The notes beneath the pieces are model-generated. The model saw nothing but the letters and a program-made list of their open reading frames with translations. It made no database searches and was not told the DNA's origin. 64,000 bases of DNA, from positions 1-64,000 of the forward strand of contig JAOUIA010000009.1 of the NCBI GenBank assembly GCA_029884335.1, in the 5' to 3' direction. Numbering within the stretch: position 1 is the stretch's first letter; every line of letters starts with the position of its first letter. Below are positions 31,153-40,945 of the stretch, piece by piece. This DNA comes from Betaproteobacteria bacterium (lineage in GTDB: Bacteria > Pseudomonadota > Gammaproteobacteria > Burkholderiales > Casimicrobiaceae). A program made the position numbers and the translations under genes.

Positions 31153-31553
31153 GCGACACCCTCAAGCCCGGAGCGACCCTCACCCGCCGCATCGAGGTCG
31201 ACCGCGAGCGCACGATCAGCTTCATGGGCGACGAAGGCCGCGTGTACTCGACCCCGCGCATGCTGTTCGACATCGAGATGACCTGCCGCGAGCTGCTGCT
31301 CGCGCACGTCGAGCCGGGCCGCGACTCGGTCGGCACGCGCGTCGAGCTCGATCACCTCGCCCCCACGCTGCTCGGGATGTGGGTGGAGATCACCGTCACG
31401 CTCACGGCGGTCAACGGCGCCGCCGTCGCTTTCGACTTCACGGTGCGCGATCCGGTCGAGGAGGTCGCGCGCGGCAAGCACAACCGCTTCGTCGTCGCCA
31501 TCGAGAAGTCGATCCAGCGCCTGCAGGCGAAGCGCGCCAAGGCGGGGATGTAG
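31149..31553 (+). CDS. Thioesterase, fluoroacetyl-CoA-specific (FlK)-like hotdog family
   Basis: MSDTLKPGATLTRRIEVDRERTISFMGDEGRVYSTPRMLFDIEMTCRELLLAHVEPGRDSVGTRVELDHLAPTLLG; ATGA overlap with the upstream gene. Confidence 0.82.
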   Translation: MSDTLKPGATLTRRIEVDRERTISFMGDEGRVYSTPRMLFDIEMTCRELLLAHVEPGRDSVGTRVELDHLAPTLLGMWVEITVTLTAVNGAAVAFDFTVRDPVEEVARGKHNRFVVAIEKSIQRLQAKRAKAGM

Positions 31554-31582
31554 CCGTCCGCGTCCGCTGCTGGCATCCGCGG

Positions 31583-32059
31583 ATGCGGCGGCTGCTCATC
31601 GTCTGGCACACGCAGTTCGGCGGCACCGGCCAGATGGCTGCAGCCGCGCTCGCGGGTGCGCGCAGCGTCGAAGGAGTCGAGACCGTCGCGCTTCGCGCGC
31701 ACCACGCCGGTCCCGCCGACCTCCTCGACGCCGACGCGCTGCTGCTCGGATGCTCCGAGAACTTCGGCGGGATGGCGGGGATGCTGAAGGACTTCCTCGA
31801 GCGCTCGTACTACCCCTGCGAAGGCAAGGTCGACGGCCGCGCCTGGAGCCACTTCGTCTGCTGCGGCAACGACGGCGCCGGCGCGATCCGCGGCCTCGAG
31901 CGGGTGGCCACGGGACTCCGCCTGCGGCGCGTGCATCCGGGCGTGCTGTGGCGCGGCGGGCGCACCGATGCCGCGCAAGTCGTGCCCGCCGACGTGCTCG
32001 CGCAGTGCCGCGAGCTTGGCGCGACGATGGCGGCCGGCCTGGCCGAACGGCTCTGGTAG
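31583..32059 (+). CDS. Flavodoxin-like/NADPH-dependent FMN reductase family protein
   Basis: RLLIVWHTQFGGTGQMAAAALAGARSVEGVETVALRAHHAGPADLLDADALLLGCSENFGGMAGMLKDFLERSYYPCEG. Confidence 0.82.
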   Translation: MRRLLIVWHTQFGGTGQMAAAALAGARSVEGVETVALRAHHAGPADLLDADALLLGCSENFGGMAGMLKDFLERSYYPCEGKVDGRAWSHFVCCGNDGAGAIRGLERVATGLRLRRVHPGVLWRGGRTDAAQVVPADVLAQCRELGATMAAGLAERLW

Positions 32060-32066
32060 CCACGCG

Positions 32067-32561
32067 TCAGCCGCGCAGGCCCGGCGCCACGCGCTCGAGC
32101 AGCCTCTCGCTCGCTTCCTCCAGCAGGTCGAGCACGCGCTCGAAGCCCTCGCCGCCGCCGTAGTAGGGATCCGGCACCTCGCGCACGCCGAGCGAGGGGG
32201 CGACGTCGAGCATCAGGCCGAGGTGGCCGCCGAACGCGTCCGGGCGCATCGCCGCGAGGTCGCGCAGGTTGTCCTCGTCCATCGCGAGGATCCAGCCGAA
32301 GCGGCGGAAGTCCTCGCGCGTCACCTGCCTGGCGCGCAGCGGAGCGAGGTCGTAGCCGCGCCGCGCCGCGTGCGCGATCGCGCGCCGGTCCGGCGGGTGT
32401 CCGACGTGCCAGCCGCCCGTGCCCGCCGAGTCGACGAGGACGCGATCGCCAAGGCCCGCGCGGGCGGCGCGCTCGCGGAACACCGCCTCGGCCGTCGGCG
32501 ATCGGCAAATGTTGCCCAGGCATACGAACAGCACCGACTCGCGGGGCTCCGGGCGGGTCAC
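32067..32561 (-). CDS. Low molecular weight protein-tyrosine-phosphatase
   Basis: SVLFVCLGNICRSPTAEAVF (CX5RS) and DPYYGGGEGFE (DP motif); GTG start. Confidence 0.95.
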   Translation of the reverse strand: MTRPEPRESVLFVCLGNICRSPTAEAVFRERAARAGLGDRVLVDSAGTGGWHVGHPPDRRAIAHAARRGYDLAPLRARQVTREDFRRFGWILAMDEDNLRDLAAMRPDAFGGHLGLMLDVAPSLGVREVPDPYYGGGEGFERVLDLLEEASERLLERVAPGLRG

Positions 32562-33004
32562 GGCCGCTCTCCGGGCAGTTCGAACAGCGACGTCGCCTCC
32601 ATGTCCAGCACACAGTGCCCGCCCTGGTTGTGCAACCGCCAACGCCAGCGCAGGATGCCGAGCCGCGGATTGCCGCGCGAGACGCGCTTCTCCAGCACGT
32701 CCGCGCGCATGCCCAGCCGATCGCCCGGGCGCACCGGGTACAGCCACTTGAGGTAGGCGAGCCCGGGCGAGGCGAAGCTCTCGGAGTCGTGCAGGAAGTT
32801 GTCGACGGCGAGCCGCATGGCCAGCCCGCAGGTCTGCCAGCCGCTGGCGATGAGCCCGCCGTGCCGCCCGTCCGCCGAGCGCTCCGGGTCGACGTGGAAC
32901 CACTGCGGGTCGTAGTCGCGCGCGAACGCGACGATCGCGTCCTCGTCCACGGCAATGGGCCCGGCCTCGAGCACCTGCCCCGCGGCGAAGTCGGCCCACT
33001 TCAT
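32558..33004 (-). CDS. MaoC-family hotdog dehydratase-like protein
   Basis: [65 protein letters not shown]. Confidence 0.92.
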   Translation of the reverse strand: MKWADFAAGQVLEAGPIAVDEDAIVAFARDYDPQWFHVDPERSADGRHGGLIASGWQTCGLAMRLAVDNFLHDSESFASPGLAYLKWLYPVRPGDRLGMRADVLEKRVSRGNPRLGILRWRWRLHNQGGHCVLDMEATSLFELPGERP

Positions 33005-34278
33005 CAGTACGTCTCGAGGTGCAGCCGCCCCTCGCGCCGCATCGCATCCGCCAGCGCGTCCCACGAGAGCCCGCCGGCGACGGCAGCGTCGCGCAGCGCC
33101 AGCAGCACGCCCTCCTCCATCGCTCGCAAGCCGCACACGTAGACGTAGGTGTCGGACTGCTGCAGGAGGCCGGCCAGGTCCGCGGCGCGCTCCCGCATCA
33201 GGTCCTGCACGTGGCGCTTCGGCTGGCCGGCCGTGCGCGAGAACGCGAGGTTGATGTCGATGAAGTCCTTCGGCAGGCTCATCAGCGGTCCGAAGTACGG
33301 CAGCTCCTCGCGCGTGCGCGCGCCGAAGAACAGCATGAGCTTGCCGCCCTCGAACTTGCCGCCCTGCCGCAGCCGCCGGCGCCACTCGGTCATCGCGCGC
33401 ATCGGCGCGCTGCCGGTGCCCGTGCAGATCATCACGATGTTCGACCGCGGGTGGTTCGGCATCAGGAACGAGGTGCCGAACGGGCCGATCACCTGCACCT
33501 TGTCGCCCACCTTGAGGTCGCAGACGTAGTTCGAGCACACGCCCTTGACGGCCCGGCCCTGGTGGTCGGCGGTCACGCGCTTCACCGTCAGCGACACGTT
33601 GTTGTAGCCGGGGCGCTCGCCGTTGCGCGGGCTCGCGACCGAGTACTGGCGCGCGCGGTGCGGCCGTCCGGAAGCGTCCGCACCGGGCGGGACGATGCCG
33701 ATCGACTGTCCCTCGAGCACCGGGAACGGCATCGCGCCGAAGTCGAGCACGACGTGGTGCGTCTCGTTGGCGAAGCCGGCCTCGGTGACGCGGAAGTTCC
33801 CCGTGACCGTGGCGACCGTCGGCGCCTTCGGCCCGTAGAGGTTCGCGTAGGCGTGCGCCGCCGACCACGGCGGCAGCAGCGACGAGTAATGCGCCGCGTC
33901 CAGGGGCACCGGCTCGCCGGGGTCGGCCGTGGCGACGACGGCGACCGCCGGCGCGACGACACCGATGACCGCCTCGGGCACACCGGCGGCGGCGAGCTCG
34001 TCGTGCGTCAGTTCCGCCGGCAGCACGTCCCAGCCGAGCTGCTCCTCGATCGAGTACACCCTCGCCGACGGCACGACGCGCCAGTTGTCGATCGCGCCGG
34101 TGGGACACGGTGCGATGCACGCGTTGCACGGCTTGCAGACGTCGGCGCGAACGACGTAGTTGCGCTCGTCGTGCGTGATCGCCCCCACCGGGCAGGTCGC
34201 CTCGCAGGTGTTGCAGCGGATGCAGATCTCCGGGTCGATCAGGTGCTGCCTGATCGTCGTCGCGGCCGCAATGTCCAT
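33004..34278 (-). CDS. boxA: Benzoyl-CoA 2,3-epoxidase reductase subunit BoxA
   Basis: Two 4Fe-4S motifs ([32 protein letters not shown]) plus FNR-type FAD/NADP reductase domain. Confidence 0.94.
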   Translation of the reverse strand: MDIAAATTIRQHLIDPEICIRCNTCEATCPVGAITHDERNYVVRADVCKPCNACIAPCPTGAIDNWRVVPSARVYSIEEQLGWDVLPAELTHDELAAAGVPEAVIGVVAPAVAVVATADPGEPVPLDAAHYSSLLPPWSAAHAYANLYGPKAPTVATVTGNFRVTEAGFANETHHVVLDFGAMPFPVLEGQSIGIVPPGADASGRPHRARQYSVASPRNGERPGYNNVSLTVKRVTADHQGRAVKGVCSNYVCDLKVGDKVQVIGPFGTSFLMPNHPRSNIVMICTGTGSAPMRAMTEWRRRLRQGGKFEGGKLMLFFGARTREELPYFGPLMSLPKDFIDINLAFSRTAGQPKRHVQDLMRERAADLAGLLQQSDTYVYVCGLRAMEEGVLLALRDAAVAGGLSWDALADAMRREGRLHLETY

Positions 34279-34340
34279 CGGGCTCCCGCTCGCTGTGATG
34301 TTTCGATGCGTTGCTCGCCGGCGCATCAATTCAGGTCATT

Positions 34341-34434
34341 CGTCGTCCCCGCGAAGGCGGGGACCCAGTGTCGTTCGTACGTGCGGGCGTGCCAACGCGG
34401 GAGACGCTGGATCCCCGCCTTCGCGGGGACGACG
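34341..34434. repeat. REPIN-like inverted repeat (copy B), boxB-boxA spacer
   Basis: cgtcgtccccgcgaaggcggggacccag (34341-34368) versus ctggatccccgccttcgcggggacgacg (34407-34434): reverse complements with one mismatch. Confidence 0.92.
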
Positions 34435-34483
34435 ATTCAAGAGTGCGAGCAGCGCAAGTCTTGCAGCAACAACGTCGTGACAG

Positions 34484-35911
<1,428 letters not shown>

Positions 35912-35933
35912 GTCTCCGCTCGCATAAGGCTGG

Positions 35934-36026
35934 CGTCGTTCCCGCGTACGCGGGGGCCCGGTGTCGTTCGCAAGACGCCCGGTCCCCGCCCCCGCCTGCG
36001 CAGGGACAGGCTTCGCGGGAACGACG
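35934..36026. repeat. REPIN-like inverted repeat (copy C), boxC-boxB spacer
   Basis: cgtcgttcccgcgtacgcgggggcccgg ... gcttcgcgggaacgacg. Confidence 0.82.
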
Positions 36027-36037
36027 GTGTGGTTGGG

Positions 36038-37717
36038 TCAGACTCTGTTGAAGTCGAAGCCGGCCTTCTCGCCGGTCCCGTAGACCTTGAGCGCGCCCTT
36101 GTCGCCGACCGCGTTCGGCCGCTGGAATATCCAGTTCTGCCAGGCGGTGAGCCGCCCGAAGATGCGCGTGTCCATCGTCTCGGCGCCGCCGAAGCGCAGG
36201 TTCGCCTCCATGCCGGTGAGCGCGTCCGGCGACAGGCTCGCGCGCTCCTCGACGGCGATGCGGATCTCGTCCGCCCAGTCGATGTCGTCCGGGGCGGCGG
36301 TGACGAGCCCCAGCGCCAGCGCGTCGGTCCCCGACAGCGGCTGCCCGATCACCGCGCGCGCGGCAGCCAGCGGCTCCGCCTCGTCGTAGAAGCGCTGCGC
36401 GAGGCGCGCCTTGCCGTTCGCCATCGGGTAGGTCCCGAAGTTCGCCGCCGACAGCGCGAGCGCGGGCGCGCGCTCCGGCTCGTCGGGCAGCGCGAGCATG
36501 TAGGTCCGGTCGGCCGCGAGCGCGAGCTCCGCCAGCGTGCCGGCGAAGCACGAGCCCGGCTCGACCAGCGCGAACAGCGTCCGCGACGAAACGTCCAGCC
36601 GCGCGAGCGTGCGCCGCAGGAAGCCTACGACCTCGCGCACGAACCAGTGGCCGGCGTGACGGCGCATCGCCTCGTCGGCGGCGAGCACGGCGGCGGCGTC
36701 GCCTTCGGTCTTCAGGAGCCACGTGCCGATCGCCGGCTCGTTGGCGCGCATCTCCAGGATCGCGTCGTCGAGCTCGCGCGCCATCGCCAGCGGCCACCAC
36801 GCCGCTCCGGCGGCCTCGATCGCGGGGAGGTCCGCCGGCTGCGGGCCGCGCGGCGCACGCACCGTGATCGTCGCCGTGCGCTTGGCGCGGTCGATGTCAA
36901 CGCCCACGTGCGCGTAGGCGATGCGGTCGGCCCCGATCGTGCGCTCGATCCGCGGCAGCGCCACGCCCTTCGCGTCCGCCGGCCGGTCGCAGCGCGCAGC
37001 CAGCACGTCGGCCCGCTCGCGTACGACGCGGTCGAAGTCGGCCGGCTTCGCGATCGCGTCGACCAGCCGCCACTCGAGCGCGCGCCTGCCGCGCACGCCC
37101 TCGGTGGTCGTGCAGAAGATGTCGGCGTGGTCGTGGCGCACCTTGCGCTTGTCGGTGACGCGCGTGAGCCCCCCGGTGCCGGGCAGCACGCCGAGCAGCG
37201 GCACCTCGGGCAGCGACACCGAGGAGGAGCGGTCGTCGACCAGCACGATGTCGTCGCAGGCGAGCGCGAGCTCGTAGCCGCCGCCGGCGCAGGAGCCGTT
37301 CACTGCCGCAACGAAGCCGATGCCCGAGTGGCGGCTCGTGTCCTCCATGCCGTTGCGCGTCTCGTTGGTGAACTTGCAGAAGTTCACCTTCCACGCGTGG
37401 CTGGAGAGGCCGAGCATGAAGATGTTCGCGCCCGAGCAGAACACGCGCTCCCGCGCGCTGGTCACCACCACCGCGCGCACCTGCGGGTGCTCGAAGCGGA
37501 TGCGGTTCAACGCGTCGGCAAGTTCGATGTCGACGCCGAGGTCGTAGCTGTTGAGCTTGAGCTTGTAGCCGGGTCGCAGGCCCCCGTCCTCGGCCACGTC
37601 CAGCGCGAGCCGGGCGACCGGGCCCTCGACGTTCAGCTTCCAGTGGCGGTAGCGCGAGGGGTCGGTGCGAAAGTCGACGCGCGGGGGCGATTCGGGGGAG
37701 TTGGGATCAGCCGACAT
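36038..37717 (-). CDS. boxC: 2,3-epoxybenzoyl-CoA dihydrolase BoxC
   Basis: Crotonase-fold protein PPRVDFRTDPSRYRHWKLNVEGPVARLALDVAEDGGLRPGYKLKLNSYDLGVDIELADALNRIRFEHPQVRAVVVTSARERVFCSGANIFML. Confidence 0.96.
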   Translation of the reverse strand: MSADPNSPESPPRVDFRTDPSRYRHWKLNVEGPVARLALDVAEDGGLRPGYKLKLNSYDLGVDIELADALNRIRFEHPQVRAVVVTSARERVFCSGANIFMLGLSSHAWKVNFCKFTNETRNGMEDTSRHSGIGFVAAVNGSCAGGGYELALACDDIVLVDDRSSSVSLPEVPLLGVLPGTGGLTRVTDKRKVRHDHADIFCTTTEGVRGRRALEWRLVDAIAKPADFDRVVRERADVLAARCDRPADAKGVALPRIERTIGADRIAYAHVGVDIDRAKRTATITVRAPRGPQPADLPAIEAAGAAWWPLAMARELDDAILEMRANEPAIGTWLLKTEGDAAAVLAADEAMRRHAGHWFVREVVGFLRRTLARLDVSSRTLFALVEPGSCFAGTLAELALAADRTYMLALPDEPERAPALALSAANFGTYPMANGKARLAQRFYDEAEPLAAARAVIGQPLSGTDALALGLVTAAPDDIDWADEIRIAVEERASLSPDALTGMEANLRFGGAETMDTRIFGRLTAWQNWIFQRPNAVGDKGALKVYGTGEKAGFDFNRV

Positions 37718-37720
37718 GAC

Positions 37721-37765
37721 GCACAATAATGCCTATCATGATTTCCTTGATATGCATCATAGTGC
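37721..37765. promoter_or_regulatory. Two candidate BoxR operator half-dyads upstream of boxC
   Basis: GCACAATAATGC (37721-37732) and GCATCATAGTGC (37754-37765, reverse complement GCACTATGATGC). Confidence 0.55.
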
Positions 37766-37785
37766 CTGTCTACGGAATGTGTCAA
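37756..37785 (-). promoter_or_regulatory. Candidate sigma70 promoter of boxC
   Basis: On the minus strand TTGACA (37785-37780), 18-bp spacer, TATGAT (37761-37756). Confidence 0.7.
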
Positions 37786-37825
37786 GCGTTTCCGCATCGA
37801 TTCGGCGGGATCCCGCGAGGCGCGG

Positions 37826-38770
37826 TCAGGCGGATTGCCCGCGTGCCTGGCGGACCCTCTCGCGCAGCACGCCGAACGTCTTCTCCAGCGGCTGGGCGCT
37901 GGTGTCGACCGTGGCGTCGGCGCGCGAGTAGAACGCCTCGCGCCCGGCGAGGATGCGGCGCAGGTCGTCCATCGCCTCGCGGCTCGCCGCCATCGGCCGC
38001 ATGTCGCCCTGCGCGGCGACACGACGCATGTGATCCTCCGGCGCCGCCTGCAACCAGACCGTGAAGCAGCGCGAGACGAGCAGGTCGAACGCGGCGACAT
38101 CGGCGACCAGCCCGCCGGGGGTTGCGATCACCGCCTCCGCGTGCGTCGCGATCGCCTCCTCCAGCGCGCGCCGCTCGTAGCGCCGATAGGCGTTGGCGCC
38201 GTAAAGTGCGTGAACTTCGGGCGTGCTGCAGCCGGCAAGCCGCTCGATCTCCCGCGACACCTCGATGAACGGCACGCCTAGCTCCTCGGCCAGCATGCGC
38301 CCGAGCGTCGACTTGCCCGCGCCGCGCAGGCCCACGAGCGCGATGCGTCCGCGCCGTGTCGGGTCCTCGCCTTCGCCGCCCAGCAGGTCTCCGATCGCCA
38401 CGCGCGCGCGCCTGAGGTCCGCTTCGCTGCGCCCGGCCAGCAGTTCGCGCAGGCTCAGCCACTCCGGCGTGCTGGTGGTGACGTCGCCGAGCAGTTCCGC
38501 CAGCGGGCAGTGCAACGCGCCCGCGACCTGCTGCAGGACGAGGATCGACGCGTTGCCGATGCCGTACTCGAGGTTGGCGAGGTGCCGCTCGGACACGCCC
38601 GCCGCGCCGGCCACCGCCTTGCGGGTGAGGCCGCGCCGCGCACGCGCGTCGCGCACGCGCTCGCCGAGCGCGACGAGGAACGGGTGCTTGTCCGCGTCCG
38701 GCGCCTCGGGCGACGGCGCCGGCGCGGCTTCGTTGACCATGCGGGCTGCCGCCAACGAGGAACCCTCCAT
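37826..38770 (-). CDS. boxR: BoxR-type transcriptional regulator (XRE HTH fused to shikimate kinase-like domain)
   Basis: LGERVRDARARRGLTRKAVAGAAGVSERHLANLEYGIGNASI (HTH) and RIALVGLRGAGKSTLGRMLAEELGVPFIEVSREIERLAG (shikimate kinase-like). Confidence 0.94.
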   Translation of the reverse strand: MEGSSLAAARMVNEAAPAPSPEAPDADKHPFLVALGERVRDARARRGLTRKAVAGAAGVSERHLANLEYGIGNASILVLQQVAGALHCPLAELLGDVTTSTPEWLSLRELLAGRSEADLRRARVAIGDLLGGEGEDPTRRGRIALVGLRGAGKSTLGRMLAEELGVPFIEVSREIERLAGCSTPEVHALYGANAYRRYERRALEEAIATHAEAVIATPGGLVADVAAFDLLVSRCFTVWLQAAPEDHMRRVAAQGDMRPMAASREAMDDLRRILAGREAFYSRADATVDTSAQPLEKTFGVLRERVRQARGQSA

Positions 38771-38775
38771 CACAT

Positions 38776-38838
38776 GCACTATACTGCTTGACACGATCCA
38801 ATGCCGGTCGTATCTTGCGTCGACAAGCACAATAATGC
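38776..38838. promoter_or_regulatory. Two candidate BoxR operators in the divergent boxR/DUF4863 region
   Basis: GCACTATACTGC (38776-38787) and GCACAATAATGC (38827-38838), the latter identical to the one at 37721. Confidence 0.55.
38788..38816 (+). promoter_or_regulatory. Candidate sigma70 promoter for the DUF4863-benzoate-CoA ligase operon
   Basis: TTGACA (38788-38793), 17-bp spacer, TATCTT (38811-38816). Confidence 0.7.
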
Positions 38839-38885
38839 ATAACGCGGCGCCTGCGCAAGGGCCGCAACCTGAGCGAGGAGCCGGA

Positions 38886-39353
38886 ATGTCCCAGGACGCC
38901 TTTCGCGCGCTCGTCGGCGCGGTCACCGCCTCGATCGGTGCGCGTCCGCTCGACGGCGCTCTCGGCGACTGGCTGAACGCCAACCTCGGCCCCGGCAGCG
39001 CGACGTACGCGGCGTTGCGCGAGGCCTGCCTCGCCGGCGTCGCGGAAGGCTGGATGTGCAACCGCGAGGCCGGCGGCATCCGCTACGGCCGCGTGGCCAA
39101 GCCCGGCGACGACCTCGATCGCTTCTCCGTCGACGTCGTCGACATGCGCGACGTCGTCGGCCCGCATCACTCGCATCCCGCAGGCGAGATCGACCTCGTC
39201 ATGCCGCTCGAGGGCGACGCGCGCTTCGACGGCCGCGGCGCCGGCTGGCTCGTCTACCCGCCCGGAAGCGCCCACCATCCCACGGTGACCGGCGGGCGCG
39301 CGCTGGTCCTCTACCTGCTGCCCGAAGGACGCATCGAGTTCACGCGGCCGTGA
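38886..39353 (+). CDS. DUF4863 family cupin-like protein
   Basis: MSQDAFRALVGAVTASIGARPLDGALGDWLNANLGPGSATYAALREACLAGVAEGWMCNREAGGIRYGRV...PHHSHPAGEIDLVMPL. Confidence 0.82.
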   Translation: MSQDAFRALVGAVTASIGARPLDGALGDWLNANLGPGSATYAALREACLAGVAEGWMCNREAGGIRYGRVAKPGDDLDRFSVDVVDMRDVVGPHHSHPAGEIDLVMPLEGDARFDGRGAGWLVYPPGSAHHPTVTGGRALVLYLLPEGRIEFTRP

Positions 39354-39373
39354 CGGCCGCGAGGAGCCACGCC

Positions 39374-40945
39374 ATGCCCGCAACTGCAGCCCCGCCCGGC
39401 GAGACGTTCAACTTCGCCGCGCACCTGGTCGAGGCGAACCGCGGCCGCGAGTCGCGCGTCGCGTACGTCGACGACGCCGGCACGCTGTCCTACGGCCAGC
39501 TCGCCGACGGCATCCGCCGGGTCGCCGCCGCGCTCGCGGCGCTCGACGTGCGGCGCGAGGAGCGCGTGTTCCTCGTGATGCACGACTGCACCGACTGGCC
39601 GGTCGCGTTCCTCGGCGCGATGTACGCGGGCGTGGTGCCGGTCGCGGTCAACACGCTGCTCACCGCCGACGACTACGCGTACATGCTGAAGCACAGTCGC
39701 GCGCAGGCCGTGATCGTCTCCGACGCGTTGCGAGCGCAGCTCGAGAGCGCGCTGGCCCGCGGCGGCCACGAAGTGAAGCACGTCGTGGTGTCGCGGCCGC
39801 AGTCGGCCCCGCCCGCGGGCTGGCACGCGTTCGACCGCTGGATCGCCGCGGCCGCGCCCGCCTCCGCGCCGGCCGCCACCGGCCCCGACGACGTCGGCTT
39901 CTGGCTGTACTCGTCGGGCTCGACCGGCCGTCCCAAGGGCACGGTGCACACCCACGCGAATCCGTACTGGACCGCCGTGGCCAACGTGCGCCTGCTCGGA
40001 TTGCGCGAGGACGACGTGCTGTTCTCGGCGGCGAAGCTCTTCTTCGCCTACGGGCTCGGCAACGCGCTCACGTTCCCGCTCACCATCGGGGCGACGACGA
40101 TCCTCATGGCCGAGCGCCCCACGCCCGACGCCGTGTTCAAGCGCTGGCTCGAGCGCAAGCCCACGGTGTTCTTCGGCGCGCCGACCGGCTACGCGGGGAT
40201 GCTCGCCGCGCCGAACGCGCCCGACCGCTCGCAGCTGAAGCTGCGCCTGTGCTCGTCGGCCGGCGAGGCGCTGCCGAAGGAGATCGGCGAGCGCTTCACC
40301 GAGCGCTACGGCGTGGCGATCGTCGACGGCATCGGGTCGACCGAGATGCTGCACGTGTTCATCTCCAACCGCCCCGACGACATCCGCTACGGCACCTCGG
40401 GCAGGCCGGTCGAGGGCTACGAGGTCGAGCTGCGCGGCGAGGACGGCCGCCTCGTCGCCGACGGGGAGGTCGGCGACCTCTACATCAACGGCCCCACCGC
40501 GGCGCTGATGTACTGGGGCAACCGCGAGAAGTCGCGCGACACGTTCCGGGGCGCGTGGACGCGCACCGGCGACAAGTACATCCGCGACGCCGAGGGCTAC
40601 TTCACGTACTGCGGCCGCAGCGACGACATGCTGAAGGTCTCCGGCCAGTACGTCTCGCCGTTCGAGGTCGAGGCGACGCTGGTGCAGCACCCGGCGGTGC
40701 TGGAGGCCGCGGTCATCGGCGTGGCCGACGAGAACGGCCTCACGCGCACCAAGGCCTTCGTCGTGCTGAAGGGCGGAAAGGAAGGCGATGCGAGCACCGA
40801 GGCGGCGCTGAAGGCCTTCGTCAAGGAGCGCCTCGCGCCGCACAAGTACCCGCGCGCGATCGAGTTCATCGCCGAGCTGCCGAAGACGGCGACCGGCAAG
40901 ATCCAGCGCTTCCGGCTGCGTGAGCGCGAAGCCGCTCGCAGCTGA
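39374..40945 (+). CDS. bclA: Benzoate-CoA ligase family protein
   Basis: ETFNFAAHLVEANRGRESRVAYVDDAGTLSYGQLADGI...FWLYSSGSTGRPKGTVHTHANPYWT...GSTEMLHVFISNRPDDIRYGTSG. Confidence 0.94.
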   Translation: MPATAAPPGETFNFAAHLVEANRGRESRVAYVDDAGTLSYGQLADGIRRVAAALAALDVRREERVFLVMHDCTDWPVAFLGAMYAGVVPVAVNTLLTADDYAYMLKHSRAQAVIVSDALRAQLESALARGGHEVKHVVVSRPQSAPPAGWHAFDRWIAAAAPASAPAATGPDDVGFWLYSSGSTGRPKGTVHTHANPYWTAVANVRLLGLREDDVLFSAAKLFFAYGLGNALTFPLTIGATTILMAERPTPDAVFKRWLERKPTVFFGAPTGYAGMLAAPNAPDRSQLKLRLCSSAGEALPKEIGERFTERYGVAIVDGIGSTEMLHVFISNRPDDIRYGTSGRPVEGYEVELRGEDGRLVADGEVGDLYINGPTAALMYWGNREKSRDTFRGAWTRTGDKYIRDAEGYFTYCGRSDDMLKVSGQYVSPFEVEATLVQHPAVLEAAVIGVADENGLTRTKAFVVLKGGKEGDASTEAALKAFVKERLAPHKYPRAIEFIAELPKTATGKIQRFRLREREAARS

